Shown here piece by piece: positions 1 through 8,947 of a stretch of 64,000 nt of DNA. The notes below the pieces were generated by a model. It did no database searches and had not been told where the DNA came from. It saw only the letters and a list, made by a program, of their open reading frames with translations. The first letter of the stretch is position 1, and each line of letters opens with the position of its first letter. A program made the translations under genes and the position numbers. The stretch is from contig NZ_JANYGQ010000017.1 of assembly GCF_025359345.1 (NCBI RefSeq), forward strand, positions 62,001 to 126,000, written 5' to 3'. The stretch comes from Mucilaginibacter sp. GTDB taxonomy: Bacteria; Bacteroidota; Bacteroidia; Sphingobacteriales; Sphingobacteriaceae.

Positions 1-1
1 T

Positions 2-652
2 CCCAATCAACATAAATCAACCAAAGCAACTCATAAACCCGTCCAACACGTATTTGTGCTAAGGGACTGGAAAGAATACATTGGCGAATCGGGACTTATA
101 ATTTTCAGTGTTTTGCTGGCGTTGATTTTAACAGAATTCATCAATAACCAGCATGAGAAATCGCAAACCAAAGAGTTATTAAGTAATATTAAGGACGAAC
201 TTGTAAAAAACAAGCAGAATGAAGAGGAGCAGTATGTTTATCAGCAAGGGGTATTGCGAAGGATAGATTCTGCATTGAATTCATCCGCTTTGCAACAAAA
301 AATTTTGGCAGGTAACGAGTTCAACTTTAAATACCTGGCGCCATCCGGGGTGGTATATCACGACTTGAGTAAGGTGGCCTGGCAAGTTGGCCAAACCCAC
401 AATATTTTTCTTAAAATTGATTTTAAGCTGGTTGAGCAACTAACAGACATTTACGATAACCAGGCAAGGATTGATAAACTGGAAGACAAACTTGGTAACA
501 TACTGCTGAGTTACGAATCAAGAAGGTCTGAAAATATTCGCGAAACCCTTATCCTTATCCGGGACAACTATCATGGCTGGGCCTTTGACCGGGCACCATC
601 TTTAATAAAAAAATACGATGATGCCATAAAGGCAATAGATAAAGAGCTTTAG
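2..652 (+). CDS. Membrane-anchored protein of unknown function, 5' end outside window
   Basis: The frame is open to the left edge. No ATG lies between the edge and a GTG at 56, so the real start is probably upstream. A short basic/aromatic stretch precedes one hydrophobic segment (GLIIFSVLLALILTEF), followed by about 160 residues rich in E, K, Q and N that look helical and partly coiled coil. The pattern (YIGE, then one helix, then a charged helical domain) recalls the DUF6090-type small membrane proteins of Bacteroidetes, but that family assignment is only inference. Its TAG stop at 650-652 directly abuts the stop codon of the convergent downstream gene. No function can be given. Confidence 0.6.
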   Translation, partial: PNQHKSTKATHKPVQHVFVLRDWKEYIGESGLIIFSVLLALILTEFINNQHEKSQTKELLSNIKDELVKNKQNEEEQYVYQQGVLRRIDSALNSSALQQKILAGNEFNFKYLAPSGVVYHDLSKVAWQVGQTHNIFLKIDFKLVEQLTDIYDNQARIDKLEDKLGNILLSYESRRSENIRETLILIRDNYHGWAFDRAPSLIKKYDDAIKAIDKEL

Positions 653-1570
653 TTATCTCAAAATATCATTTACCGCCGCTTCCGCGGTTTCAAATTCAAA
701 TTTAAACCCTGAATCAAGTAGTCGCTTTGGTAAAACCCAGCGGCTTTTTAATATAAGTTCCGTTTCGGTACCAATTACTACCGAGCCAATTTCGAGCAAC
801 CATTTAGGAGCCGGCAAGCCCAGCGGCATACCGTAAGTTTTGCGGATAATATGCATTAATTCTGCATTTTTTACGGGGATAGGAGCGGTACAGTTGACTA
901 TGCCATTTAATCCTGGATGTTCCATCAGCCATTCAGTGCTACGGGCAGCGTCATGTTCATGTACCCATGAAACGTATTGTTCGCCGTTGCCCTGCATACC
1001 GCCCATGCCCAGCTTTACAAGGTTAAGCAACCGCGGAAAAACGCTGTCAGACCGACCCAATACTATGCCCATGCGCAAAGCTACTTTTCGGGTTTTAGGT
1101 GTGGCGTATTTATTAAAAGCTGCTTCCCAGGCGTTGCAAACGTCGACAGAAAAGCCTGTGCCTATTTCGCCTGTTTCTTCGTCTTGTGGCCGGTCTTTAG
1201 CGTGGCGGTAAATGGTGGCTGATGACAGGTTTATCCAAAGTTTTGGCGGCTCGTATAAATCGTGAATAACCTGGCCCAGCAGTTCTGTTGGCTGTAACCT
1301 TGATGCAAATATTTCGGCTTTGTTTTTTTCGGTGTAGCGGCAATTCACGTTTTTACCGCAAAGGTTCACCAGCATATCGGCGTTTACCAGTTCGGCGGTC
1401 CATTTGCCGGCAGTTTTACCGTCCCAGGTAACGGTGCGGACGTTGTCATCGGTTTGCTTTTCGTGACGGCTCAGTATCACAATTTCTTCAGCCTTATCTT
1501 TATAATAACCGGCCAGCACCGTGCCGAGGTAACCATTACCACCGGCGAGGACTATTTTTTTGTATTTCAT
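653..1570 (-). CDS. TIGR01777-family NAD(P)-binding epimerase-like protein
   Basis: A 305-residue protein with an N-terminal Rossmann fold (GGNGYLG at residues 10-16), the middle motif NLSSATIYR, and a C-terminal DUF1731-like segment containing PAPKWLLEIGSVVIGTETE. This is the atypical SDR39U1/YfcH group of the extended SDR superfamily, whose members are about 300 residues. The physiological substrate is not established for this group. It lies 31 bp downstream of the DCC-type gene on the same strand, so the two are probably co-transcribed; both are soluble/membrane redox-type proteins of unknown pathway. Family assignment is secure, reaction unknown. Confidence 0.88.
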   Translation of the reverse strand: MKYKKIVLAGGNGYLGTVLAGYYKDKAEEIVILSRHEKQTDDNVRTVTWDGKTAGKWTAELVNADMLVNLCGKNVNCRYTEKNKAEIFASRLQPTELLGQVIHDLYEPPKLWINLSSATIYRHAKDRPQDEETGEIGTGFSVDVCNAWEAAFNKYATPKTRKVALRMGIVLGRSDSVFPRLLNLVKLGMGGMQGNGEQYVSWVHEHDAARSTEWLMEHPGLNGIVNCTAPIPVKNAELMHIIRKTYGMPLGLPAPKWLLEIGSVVIGTETELILKSRWVLPKRLLDSGFKFEFETAEAAVNDILR

Positions 1571-1601
1571 TTTTTTAAGAGTTGATTTAGTTGGCCGTGG
1601 G

Positions 1602-2423
1602 TTATAAAAATAGAATCACACCTAATAGAATCATCCTGTATAATGCCCAGGTTATGGTCATCGTCCAGCCGAGGTTTAATAGTTTGGTTCTGCGAATGTG
1701 TTCCAAGAACATCAGGCCAGCAACTGCCATAAAATAAAGTATAAAAAACAGCGGCTGCATGTGGAACCAGTGATCTAATATCAGCGGAATTAATAACAAC
1801 AAGCTGCCTGCAAAAGAGATGGTCATCATATTGCCGAGGTAGCTCCAAAAGCTGCGCTTTTGATATATCCAAACGATGATACCCTGGTAAATTATTTGCC
1901 CGCCGCAAATCATGTACTCCCGGTATGCACCGCCTAAAGGTATCGCAGGTGCTAACAAACGCGTATAGCTGGTAAGTATCAGCCCGGTGAAAAACCAGGT
2001 AAACAGCAGGTAGGCTATCCTGTAATGTTTTTTAAATGTAGGCTGATAAGCAAAACTGTCGCTGCCAATTGGTGCAGGAATAATTACCCTTCGGTTGTAT
2101 GAAATAAAGGCATAGGCCTTACTCATCAGCCATACAAATGGATTAAAGGCAAACAATGGTGCAAACACCGGCCAGGCGTTGGCCAGGATTTTAAAAATGC
2201 TCTTTACGCCATAGGTTACTTCGCCGTTTTCCATATTAACCAAAGCAATTTCATTAACTGCGCGTTGTTTATCAATAAGCGGACAAACGCCATCCATTCC
2301 GTTTTGATAGGCGGCCCTGCCACCGGCGCCAAGCATGCCGGTTTTTACAAATGCGATGGTATAGGCTTTACACATGGGGCACTCGCCATCGAAGAGTATC
2401 ATATGGTTTTCTAAGGTTTTCAT
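1602..2423 (-). CDS. DCC1-like thiol-disulfide oxidoreductase (DUF393) with membrane domain
   Basis: The N-terminus carries the DUF393/DCC signature: an ILFDGECPMC stretch with the DxxCxxC motif at residues 12-18, typical of thioredoxin-like oxidoreductases. Unlike stand-alone DCC proteins of about 130 residues, this one is 273 residues long, and roughly residues 125-273 are hydrophobic with four or five likely membrane helices (for example YLLFTWFFTGLILTSYT, PLFFILYFMAVAGLMFLEHI). It is therefore a DCC domain fused to a membrane module. A second Met at residue 8 is an alternative start. It is the first gene of a probable two-gene operon with the TIGR01777 epimerase. No substrate can be inferred. 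Confidence 0.82.
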   Translation of the reverse strand: MKTLENHMILFDGECPMCKAYTIAFVKTGMLGAGGRAAYQNGMDGVCPLIDKQRAVNEIALVNMENGEVTYGVKSIFKILANAWPVFAPLFAFNPFVWLMSKAYAFISYNRRVIIPAPIGSDSFAYQPTFKKHYRIAYLLFTWFFTGLILTSYTRLLAPAIPLGGAYREYMICGGQIIYQGIIVWIYQKRSFWSYLGNMMTISFAGSLLLLIPLILDHWFHMQPLFFILYFMAVAGLMFLEHIRRTKLLNLGWTMTITWALYRMILLGVILFL

Positions 2424-2747
2424 AAACTATGATTAAACTAAGATTCTTTGGATTGATTGGATTTTAGGATTTTTCTTTTCCGGTTGTTTAGTTTATCCTA
2501 TCAACTTCATGACAAATATAAATGTTAATTCTGAATTTTCAATAATTATTGAAAATTAAATAAAATGTAATGTGTTAGATTGATAGGATTTTAGGATTTA
2601 CGGTTTTTTTAGGAAGTAGAAAGCGGAAATGGTAGGGGCGTTTAAGGGCGACAGGCATCCTACAATCCTGCCAATCCAAAGAATCTTAGTCAAGAAAGCC
2701 CCGCAGCAATGTGCTGCGAGGCTCCGGTCAGTTATATAGTTTTTAGT
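2424..2747. repeat. Gene-free stretch with AGGATT-type inverted repeat
   Basis: This 324-bp gap holds no gene. A 17-nt word (CTAAGATTCTTTGGATT, 2439-2455) is matched by its exact reverse complement at 2673-2689, about 215 bp away. The word GGATTTTAGGATT occurs near 2459 and again near 2587, and related ATCCT words occur at 2658-2670. This is the layout of short-word intergenic hairpin repeats. The right end also contains the terminator of the GH3 gene. Confidence 0.55.
2693..2723 (-). terminator. Rho-independent terminator of the trehalase/GH3 operon
   Basis: Read on the minus strand, 25 bp after the GH3 stop, the sequence forms a stem of AGCCTCGCAGCA and TGCTGCGGGGCT with a 3-nt loop (CAT) and one mismatch, followed by TTCTT. 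Position and structure fit an intrinsic terminator. Confidence 0.6.
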
Positions 2748-5138
2748 TTATTGCTTGCCTTTCCACTCTTCCACAGGGGTTACCGGAGTAAGGGCGGTAT
2801 TGGTTTTTTCAGTAACAATATCCTTTGCCAAAGTAAAGGATACCGTTTTTTCGATGTTGCGGGATGACGTGCCTACTTTTACTTTGTACTCACCTGCATC
2901 GGCTATCCAGGCTGATTTGCTGGTGTAAAACGAGGCAAGATCGCTGGCCCGTAATGTAAACACCAGGAACTGCGATTGGCCGGGGGCCAGCAAACCAGTT
3001 TTGACAAATGCCTTTAGTTCCTGCTCGGGTTTATCGATGTTTTTTGCAGGGGCGCTTAAATAAAGCTGCACTACTTCCTTACCCGCCACATCGCCGGTGT
3101 TGGTAACAGTTGCTTTTACAGTAACTTTTCCTTTAAAGTCAGGTGCACTTACGGCTATATCGCTAAGCTTAAATTTGGTGTAAGATAAGCCGTAACCGAA
3201 TTCGTAAGCAGGCTTAACTTTATAGGTATCAAAATAGCGGTAACCTACATAAACGCCTTCATCGTAAGTAACCTGCTCTGGTTTGGCCTCAGGAGTGCCG
3301 GGGAAAGTTTTTGCTGTTGGCTCGTCTTTATAATCCATTGCAAAAGTTGTAGCCAGGTGGCCCGATGGATTTACTTTACCGCTAACAACATCGGCAATAG
3401 CGTTGCCGCCTTCAAGACCGGGCTGCCATGCCAGTAAAATGGCATCAACCTGGTCGCGCCAGCTGGCCACTTCAATAACGCCGCCTATATTTAATACTAC
3501 AACTACTTTTTTGCCCTTATCATGAAAAGCCTTGCTAACGTTGGCTATCAGCGCTTTTTCGCCGAAGGTTAAGTAGTAGTCATTTTCAAGCTTGCGGTCG
3601 CGACCTTCTCCGGCATTGCGACCTACGGTTATCACTGCTTCGTCGGCACCGTCAGCTTCTTTTAATATAAAGTCCGTAGGATCAAACTCTGGAATCGGCG
3701 GCGGCAGCATAAAAAAGTTTTGCTGTTTCGGCTGTTTGCTTTTGGCATCGGCAATGTAATCTTTATAAGCTTTTGCCAGGGCTTCCTGCACTTTGTAGCC
3801 CATGTTATTAAAACCTTCGGCTAGCGATACGCTATAGGCTTTATTCACATCGCCGCTACCGGTACCACCGGCGATGGGAGCGTATGAAGTATTACCGAAA
3901 ACAGCCACCCTTTTATTAACCGACAGCGGTAACACGCTGCCATCGTTTTTTAGCAAGATCATGCCCTGGGCAGCAGCCATGCGCGATACTTTTGCGTGAC
4001 CGGCAAGATCGGGTTTGTCGCTGTATTTGTATTTGGTAAACGTTGGTGAGATAAGGATAACCTTTAATATCCGTTCCACATTGGCATCAAGTTGCTGCAT
4101 GCTTAGTTGACCGCTTTTAACTGCGGCAACAATGGCGTCGCTTTGGTCGGGGTTACCGGGCATCAGCAAGTCGTTACCTGCATTCATCTGTGCAACGGCA
4201 TCCTGTCCACCAAACCAATCGGTCATTACAAAACCTCGCAATCCCCATTCATTTTTAAGGATGCCGGTCAGCAAATCGCGGCGCTGGGAAGTGAATGTGC
4301 CGTTAAGTTTATTGTAGGATGACATCACCGTCCATGGCTGTGATGTTTTTACAGCCAGCTCAAACCCGCGCAAATAAATTTCGCGCATGGCGCGTTCGCT
4401 TACAATAGTGTTGATACTATTGCGGTTCGTTTCCTGGTTGTTAGCTGCGTAGTGTTTTATCGATGTGCCTACACCATTGCTCTGGATGCCTTTTACTATG
4501 GCGGCTGTCATGCTGCCGGCAACCAGTGGGTCTTCGGAGTAATACTCAAAGTTACGGCCACCCAGCGGGTTGCGGTGTATGTTTAATGCCGGGGCCAGTA
4601 AAATATCAATACCATATTCACGCACCTCGTTGCCAAATGCTACGCCCACTTTCCTGACCATGGCGGTATCCCAGGTCGAAGCCAGCAGCGTACCAACAGG
4701 GAATGCGGTTGCATAATAAGTTTTGTTGTCATTCGGCCTTTTGGGCTCGATACGAACACCGGCCGGACCGTCAGATACGGTAATTGATGGAATGCCTAAA
4801 CGCGCAATTGCATGCGTGCGCCCGGCAGCTCCCGGCACTTTCTCCGGAATTTCATAAGCCTCGGGATCAGACGGGGGCAGTTTAAACCCGCCGATGTCTA
4901 CCGCCTTGGGTTTTTCGCCTTTAACTGGCGCAGGTACACCGGGCATTTTAAAGCCCATGCCCACAACAAGTTTCGATTTTTCCTGCAAGGTCATGGCTGC
5001 TATTACCTGCTTTAGAGTGCTTTTTCCCAGTTGTGGAACCGGGGCGTGAGCCTTCGCCTTGCGCTGCGCATTTACCTTGAATGCACCGCTTAGCATTATT
5101 AGTGCAGCAACGGCAATTAATTTGAATTTTATTTTCAT
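2748..5138 (-). CDS. Glycoside hydrolase family 3 beta-glucosidase, secreted
   Basis: A 796-residue protein with a signal peptide ending in NAQ, a GH3 N-terminal barrel, a GH3 C-terminal domain and a fibronectin-III-like domain near the C-terminus. The GH3 nucleophile is visible in GFVMTDWFGG (Asp 307), and KHYAANNQE is the family's substrate-binding Lys-His motif. It should release terminal beta-linked glucose (or a related sugar) in the periplasm. An unusual Pro/Gly/Lys-rich stretch (about residues 60-105) sits between the signal peptide and the barrel. The start is 16 bp beyond the trehalase stop, so the two form an operon; together they would yield glucose from oligosaccharides and trehalose. 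Confidence 0.92.
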   Translation of the reverse strand: MKIKFKLIAVAALIMLSGAFKVNAQRKAKAHAPVPQLGKSTLKQVIAAMTLQEKSKLVVGMGFKMPGVPAPVKGEKPKAVDIGGFKLPPSDPEAYEIPEKVPGAAGRTHAIARLGIPSITVSDGPAGVRIEPKRPNDNKTYYATAFPVGTLLASTWDTAMVRKVGVAFGNEVREYGIDILLAPALNIHRNPLGGRNFEYYSEDPLVAGSMTAAIVKGIQSNGVGTSIKHYAANNQETNRNSINTIVSERAMREIYLRGFELAVKTSQPWTVMSSYNKLNGTFTSQRRDLLTGILKNEWGLRGFVMTDWFGGQDAVAQMNAGNDLLMPGNPDQSDAIVAAVKSGQLSMQQLDANVERILKVILISPTFTKYKYSDKPDLAGHAKVSRMAAAQGMILLKNDGSVLPLSVNKRVAVFGNTSYAPIAGGTGSGDVNKAYSVSLAEGFNNMGYKVQEALAKAYKDYIADAKSKQPKQQNFFMLPPPIPEFDPTDFILKEADGADEAVITVGRNAGEGRDRKLENDYYLTFGEKALIANVSKAFHDKGKKVVVVLNIGGVIEVASWRDQVDAILLAWQPGLEGGNAIADVVSGKVNPSGHLATTFAMDYKDEPTAKTFPGTPEAKPEQVTYDEGVYVGYRYFDTYKVKPAYEFGYGLSYTKFKLSDIAVSAPDFKGKVTVKATVTNTGDVAGKEVVQLYLSAPAKNIDKPEQELKAFVKTGLLAPGQSQFLVFTLRASDLASFYTSKSAWIADAGEYKVKVGTSSRNIEKTVSFTLAKDIVTEKTNTALTPVTPVEEWKGKQ

Positions 5139-5154
5139 GATTTATATTTAATAA

Positions 5155-6714
5155 TTAGTTTGTTTTAAAGTGATTTAATAGATACAGCAGCACGCCGTTC
5201 GTCCAGCCATAGCCGTCCTGCTGGGGATATTCGCCGCCGCCCTTGTTTTTGCCGTCATCGGCCAGGATATATTTTTCGGTTAGCTTTCCCGTAGCATTAA
5301 ATACGGCAAGGTTTGTGTTTATCCATCGCTTGGCGATTTCTTCGGCCAGGTTGTTTTGGTGATAATTCTGTAAGCCGGTTATTGCCATAAACTGCATTGG
5401 TGCCCACGCATTCGGACTGTCCCATTGTTGGCCTGTAATCATAAAGGATGTAGCCAGGCCGCGCGATTTCAAAAATTTGGTTTTTATTACTCCGGCCATT
5501 TTAACAGCCTGCACATTGTCAGCGATATTAAAGCAGAGCGGGAAAACACCTGCAATGGTTTGGTGCGGGGTGGCATGTTTCAGCTTAAAGTTATAATCCA
5601 TAAACCAGTTATCCTTTTCGCTCCAGCAGTATTTTAAAATTGCCTTTTTGCGGAGGTTGGCTTTGCTGGTGAACGCGGAATATTCAGCCTGTTTCCCTTG
5701 TAACTGGTAGGATTGCGCAATTGAAAGCTCAAGGTGATATAGGAGGCAATTTAAATCGACAGGGATGACGGATGTTGTTTCAATAGTACTGTATTTGCCG
5801 GCAGCGCCAAACCAGCGTGAGCCAAAATCCCAGCCCGATTCGCCTGCCGCACGGATATTGCGGTAAAATTCCGCCGGTTCCTGCTTTGTATGTTTTACCG
5901 AATCCAAATCATTTTTATAGGCCTCTTCGCGGGGCTTGTCCGAATCGTCCCAATACCTGTTTAAAATTTCGCCGCCCGGTAGGTATACGACGCGACTGTC
6001 AGCCTGTGCCTGTTTTAAACTTTTCGCACCTTTCATCCAAAAGGCATATTCCTTTAAAAGCTGCGGTTGGTATTTTAAAATAACCTGTTTGCCTTTTTCT
6101 TTAACCAGTAAATCAACCAGCATCGAAAAAAATGGCGCCTGCGACCTTGTTAAATAATAGGTACGCGTGCCTGTAGGTATAAACCCATATTTATCAATCA
6201 AGAAGGCAAAATTATCAACGGTATTTTGGATGATTTTTGTTTTGTGGCTTTCATGAAGGCCAAGCATGGTAAAGTATGAATCCCAGTAATATGTTTCCCT
6301 TAAACGGCCGCCGGGAATAATAAAATCGTTAGGTAATTCAATAAGCGACGAATATTTAGATGCCGCATTATGTTTGCGGGTAAGCACCGTCCATAAGGTA
6401 TCAATGTGGTGCCTCACCCCTAAATTAACGTTGCTTCTAAAAACTTTATCATCTGCTGAGGGTAAGGTAAAATTGGCAAGCACAAATTGCTTTAAGTTAA
6501 ACCCGGCCCGGCTCTTGTTACGGTTATAATCAGCCACGATAAGAGCTGGCTCCCGTTTTGGGGTTGCATCAACAAACGTTTTATTATCGCCCAAAATATT
6601 TCGTAGCTGCACAGCCTCGAACAAGCCGGGATACAGTTGTTTTGGTGTGAGGCTTTGTGAATATCCCCAACCCGTTAAAAACAACAGGAGCATTGGAAGC
6701 AGCGTCCTTTTCAT
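5155..6714 (-). CDS. treA: Periplasmic trehalase, GH37
   Basis: Trehalase hydrolyses alpha,alpha-trehalose to two glucoses. The 519-residue protein has a signal peptide (cleavage after GYSQ, residue 20). Trehalase signature 1 is PGGRLRETYYWDSY (residues 134-147) and signature 2 is QQWDSPNAWAP (429-439). The catalytic acid is in GESGWDFGSRW (Asp 296 by comparison with the E. coli enzyme) and the GGGEYPQQDGYGWTNGV block near the C-terminus contains the catalytic Glu. All key residues are present and the length is normal. It is the promoter-proximal gene of the operon with GH3. A perfect inverted repeat at 6785-6807 lies about 70 bp upstream and may regulate both. Confidence 0.93.
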   Translation of the reverse strand: MKRTLLPMLLLFLTGWGYSQSLTPKQLYPGLFEAVQLRNILGDNKTFVDATPKREPALIVADYNRNKSRAGFNLKQFVLANFTLPSADDKVFRSNVNLGVRHHIDTLWTVLTRKHNAASKYSSLIELPNDFIIPGGRLRETYYWDSYFTMLGLHESHKTKIIQNTVDNFAFLIDKYGFIPTGTRTYYLTRSQAPFFSMLVDLLVKEKGKQVILKYQPQLLKEYAFWMKGAKSLKQAQADSRVVYLPGGEILNRYWDDSDKPREEAYKNDLDSVKHTKQEPAEFYRNIRAAGESGWDFGSRWFGAAGKYSTIETTSVIPVDLNCLLYHLELSIAQSYQLQGKQAEYSAFTSKANLRKKAILKYCWSEKDNWFMDYNFKLKHATPHQTIAGVFPLCFNIADNVQAVKMAGVIKTKFLKSRGLATSFMITGQQWDSPNAWAPMQFMAITGLQNYHQNNLAEEIAKRWINTNLAVFNATGKLTEKYILADDGKNKGGGEYPQQDGYGWTNGVLLYLLNHFKTN

Positions 6715-7072
6715 AAAATCAACAGCGAAGGTGGCTTTAGTTGGAATTCAGTGGTTTATAGCATCTACAACGTTGAATACATTTCATTGTGTCAATGTTA
6801 CACAATGGTAGATATTATTTTTGATATTATCAATTAAAATAGACAGTTATACTACAAATACAGATGGGGGAGCATTTTTGAACTATGAAAAGTAGTATAT
6901 CAACAGAAAAACAATATATCACAGGTGCGCCTCAAAAGCCATCGACCTGACAAATGTTGCTGGCTTTGCCCATTGTACCAGCCATTTAAAATTACAAAGC
7001 GATGTTAACAACAGCTACCAACTGAAATATAATTGCGGTAATTTAGCACCTCAAAAATATCATTCATCAAAT
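6715..7072. other. Divergent intergenic region between trehalase and DACNV genes
   Basis: No gene is seen in these 358 bp. The notable element is the inverted repeat at 6785-6807. The sequence is AT-rich near 6815-6850. A TAATTTAG word at 7039-7046 resembles a -7 box for the plus-strand gene, but no convincing -33 element was found. Confidence 0.4.
6785..6807. promoter_or_regulatory. Perfect inverted repeat, candidate operator of the trehalase operon
   Basis: CATTGTGT at 6785-6792 and its exact complement ACACAATG at 6800-6807 are separated by 7 bp. The size and symmetry fit a dimeric repressor site. It sits 71 bp before the trehalase start codon. No regulator gene lies next to it, so the cognate protein is unknown. 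Confidence 0.45.
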
Positions 7073-8215
7073 ATGGCTTATAAATCAACCTACCAGGCAG
7101 CAACAGTGGCAGCACCGGCAATTGAAAGCCATTTTACTAAGCTGCTGGCAAGTGCCGCGTTGCAGGGAGAAACTGACCTGGCGCCCGAGCCATCGCTGGC
7201 CGTGATTGAGGCTATTATTGATGTTGCCTTTTGGGCCAGCCTGCGCCGCGAAGAAGGCCGCTCGCCGCGGGTTTCGCTGGCTTACCTGCCGCCCCATTTG
7301 GCTGAGCAGCCGTTGATATTTGAAGAAAGGATATTGATAACGCCCCACGTACTCACCAAGTTGGCCCCCGCAGTTGAGCGCTCAGGTATTCACCTTGGCG
7401 TGTGGGACGAAGATGGTGAGCTATATGTTTGGGGAACTACCCGTAATGTACCCGATTGTTGTTTTGTGCTCGAAGTAATTGAGCCCGGCCTTCTGGTTAT
7501 TAAACACAGGCGTATTAAAGGTTTCGGCAAGTTTATAAACGTGGCTGTGCTTAAGGGCGATGAGATAAAAATTATTGACGAACATAGCAAAAGCCTGCCC
7601 GATTGCCCTGCGATGCTCACCTCACTGCTGGATTATAATTCGCCCACCGGCTGGAACGATTCGGTAAATGTACTGGTGCAACTCGCCGCTTCAATGCGCC
7701 TGCACGGTCATGGCGGGACACTGTTAGTTGTTCGTTCGGGTAGCGATACCTGGCGCGACTCTATTATACACCCGATAACTTACCCCGTAACCCCCGCGTT
7801 TGACGAACTAAAGATATTGATGGGGCAGGTAGTAAATGAGCGCAGCATGAACCTGTGGCAGGATGATGTAAATCGTGCAGTTGACAGTGTAGCAGGTCTC
7901 ACCGCCGTAGATGGCGCAACAATTATTAACGATCAGTTGGAACTACTGGCCTTTGGTGCAAAAATAGGCGTTTCTTCAAACGGCAGCCCGGTTGAAGAAA
8001 CGCTGGTTACTGAGCCGGTTGTAGGCAGCATGGCCGCCATCATCCATCCTTCACAAATGGGCGGTACCAGGCACCTTTCGGCAGCCCAGTTTGTGTTCGA
8101 CCAACGCGATGCCATTGCCCTGGTTTCATCGCAGGACGGCCGGTTCACCATATTCTCGTGGTCGCCCTGCGAAAATATTGTGCACGCGCATTTTGTGGAT
8201 TCGTTGCTGCTGTAA
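7073..8215 (+). CDS. DisA_N-like (DACNV) sensor-domain protein
   Basis: A soluble 380-residue protein. The C-terminal part (about 265-380) matches the diadenylate cyclase fold: VDGATIIND with the DGA motif at residues 280-282, LLAFGAKIG, and GGTRHLSAAQFVF with RHL at 333-335, where active c-di-AMP synthases have RHR. The final LVSSQDGRFTIFSW corresponds to the strand after the active site. This is the DACNV-type variant of the fold found as a stand-alone protein in many bacteria. Because one active-site Arg is replaced by Leu, it may bind rather than make nucleotide, but DGA is intact so activity cannot be excluded. Residues 1-200 are a helical/beta N-terminal region of unknown role. No operon partner. 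Confidence 0.75.
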   Translation: MAYKSTYQAATVAAPAIESHFTKLLASAALQGETDLAPEPSLAVIEAIIDVAFWASLRREEGRSPRVSLAYLPPHLAEQPLIFEERILITPHVLTKLAPAVERSGIHLGVWDEDGELYVWGTTRNVPDCCFVLEVIEPGLLVIKHRRIKGFGKFINVAVLKGDEIKIIDEHSKSLPDCPAMLTSLLDYNSPTGWNDSVNVLVQLAASMRLHGHGGTLLVVRSGSDTWRDSIIHPITYPVTPAFDELKILMGQVVNERSMNLWQDDVNRAVDSVAGLTAVDGATIINDQLELLAFGAKIGVSSNGSPVEETLVTEPVVGSMAAIIHPSQMGGTRHLSAAQFVFDQRDAIALVSSQDGRFTIFSWSPCENIVHAHFVDSLLL

Positions 8216-8230
8216 TGTTTTAATGCTGGC

Positions 8231-8605
8231 TTATATATTCGGGAACATGGTTTGGGCCTTATCGCCTAAAAGAGGTATTTCCTTTTTTTCGCCTTGAACT
8301 GCTCCAATAAACCCAATGATCCATAAAACAAAAAATGCCAAATCAACAGCCCTAAGCAAATAGTACAGTGAAAAAAAGCCTGTTGATGCCAGCCAAAATA
8401 TTCCAAGAATAATTGATAGCCCCCAGCGAACTACAAAATAAGCAATGTGGAGAAGCAACGTTTGCCGCAACTGGTAGCTACCTAAGCTTGTTTTGTTATT
8501 TTGGTGCATGCCGAAGTAAGCTATCAGCCAACCAATAAATGTTAAATAGCTTACAATACCTGCATTTTTACCATTGTCGGTGCCGATGTTGTTAATTGGA
8601 TCCAT
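8231..8605 (-). CDS. DUF4870-type small membrane protein
   Basis: This 124-residue protein has three or four hydrophobic segments (AGIVSYLTFIGWLIAYFGM, LHIAYFVVRWGLSIILGIFW, LAFFVLWIIGFIGAVQG) arranged as in the DUF4870/Tic20-like membrane proteins, including the conserved RQ before the second helix. It probably sits in the inner membrane; the function is unknown. It converges on the DACNV gene with a 15-bp gap. Confidence 0.7.
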   Translation of the reverse strand: MDPINNIGTDNGKNAGIVSYLTFIGWLIAYFGMHQNNKTSLGSYQLRQTLLLHIAYFVVRWGLSIILGIFWLASTGFFSLYYLLRAVDLAFFVLWIIGFIGAVQGEKKEIPLLGDKAQTMFPNI

Positions 8606-8947
8606 AAGACTTGAGGTTTTATTGTTTTGATAATTGAAATTAAATGTAGCTAATTTTTCATAAGATGTTCATTTTATGGAGAATAAAAGTTTACCATAGG
8701 TATTTTAATACCTTTGGCGCTTATTGCGTCACCTGGAGTTTTTTCGTTATAATGCAGTAAACCGCATTTATTTTAATATGACAAGGCATTTTATTGTCCC
8801 GTTGGTTTGATTTTTGCAGAAGCAGTAACCTTGTTAGCAAACACACCTTAATGGATATTTTTTAGCGCAGTTTTATTGGAGCATAAGGTTTATTGCAGGT
8901 TATTGATTTTTAACTAATTTTAATTTTATTCCGAAAATATCTACTAC
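8606..8947. other. Divergent intergenic region
   Basis: These 342 bp separate a minus-strand membrane gene and a plus-strand kinase gene and should contain both promoters. Repeated TTTTAATTTTAT words precede the kinase start, but no clear TTG plus TAnnTTTG pair was found. No other feature is visible. Confidence 0.35.

Noticed and set aside
1567..1908. 113-codon open frame overlapping the DCC-type gene on the same strand
   Set aside because: Out-of-frame shadow in the membrane-domain part of the DCC gene; no start context and no domain.
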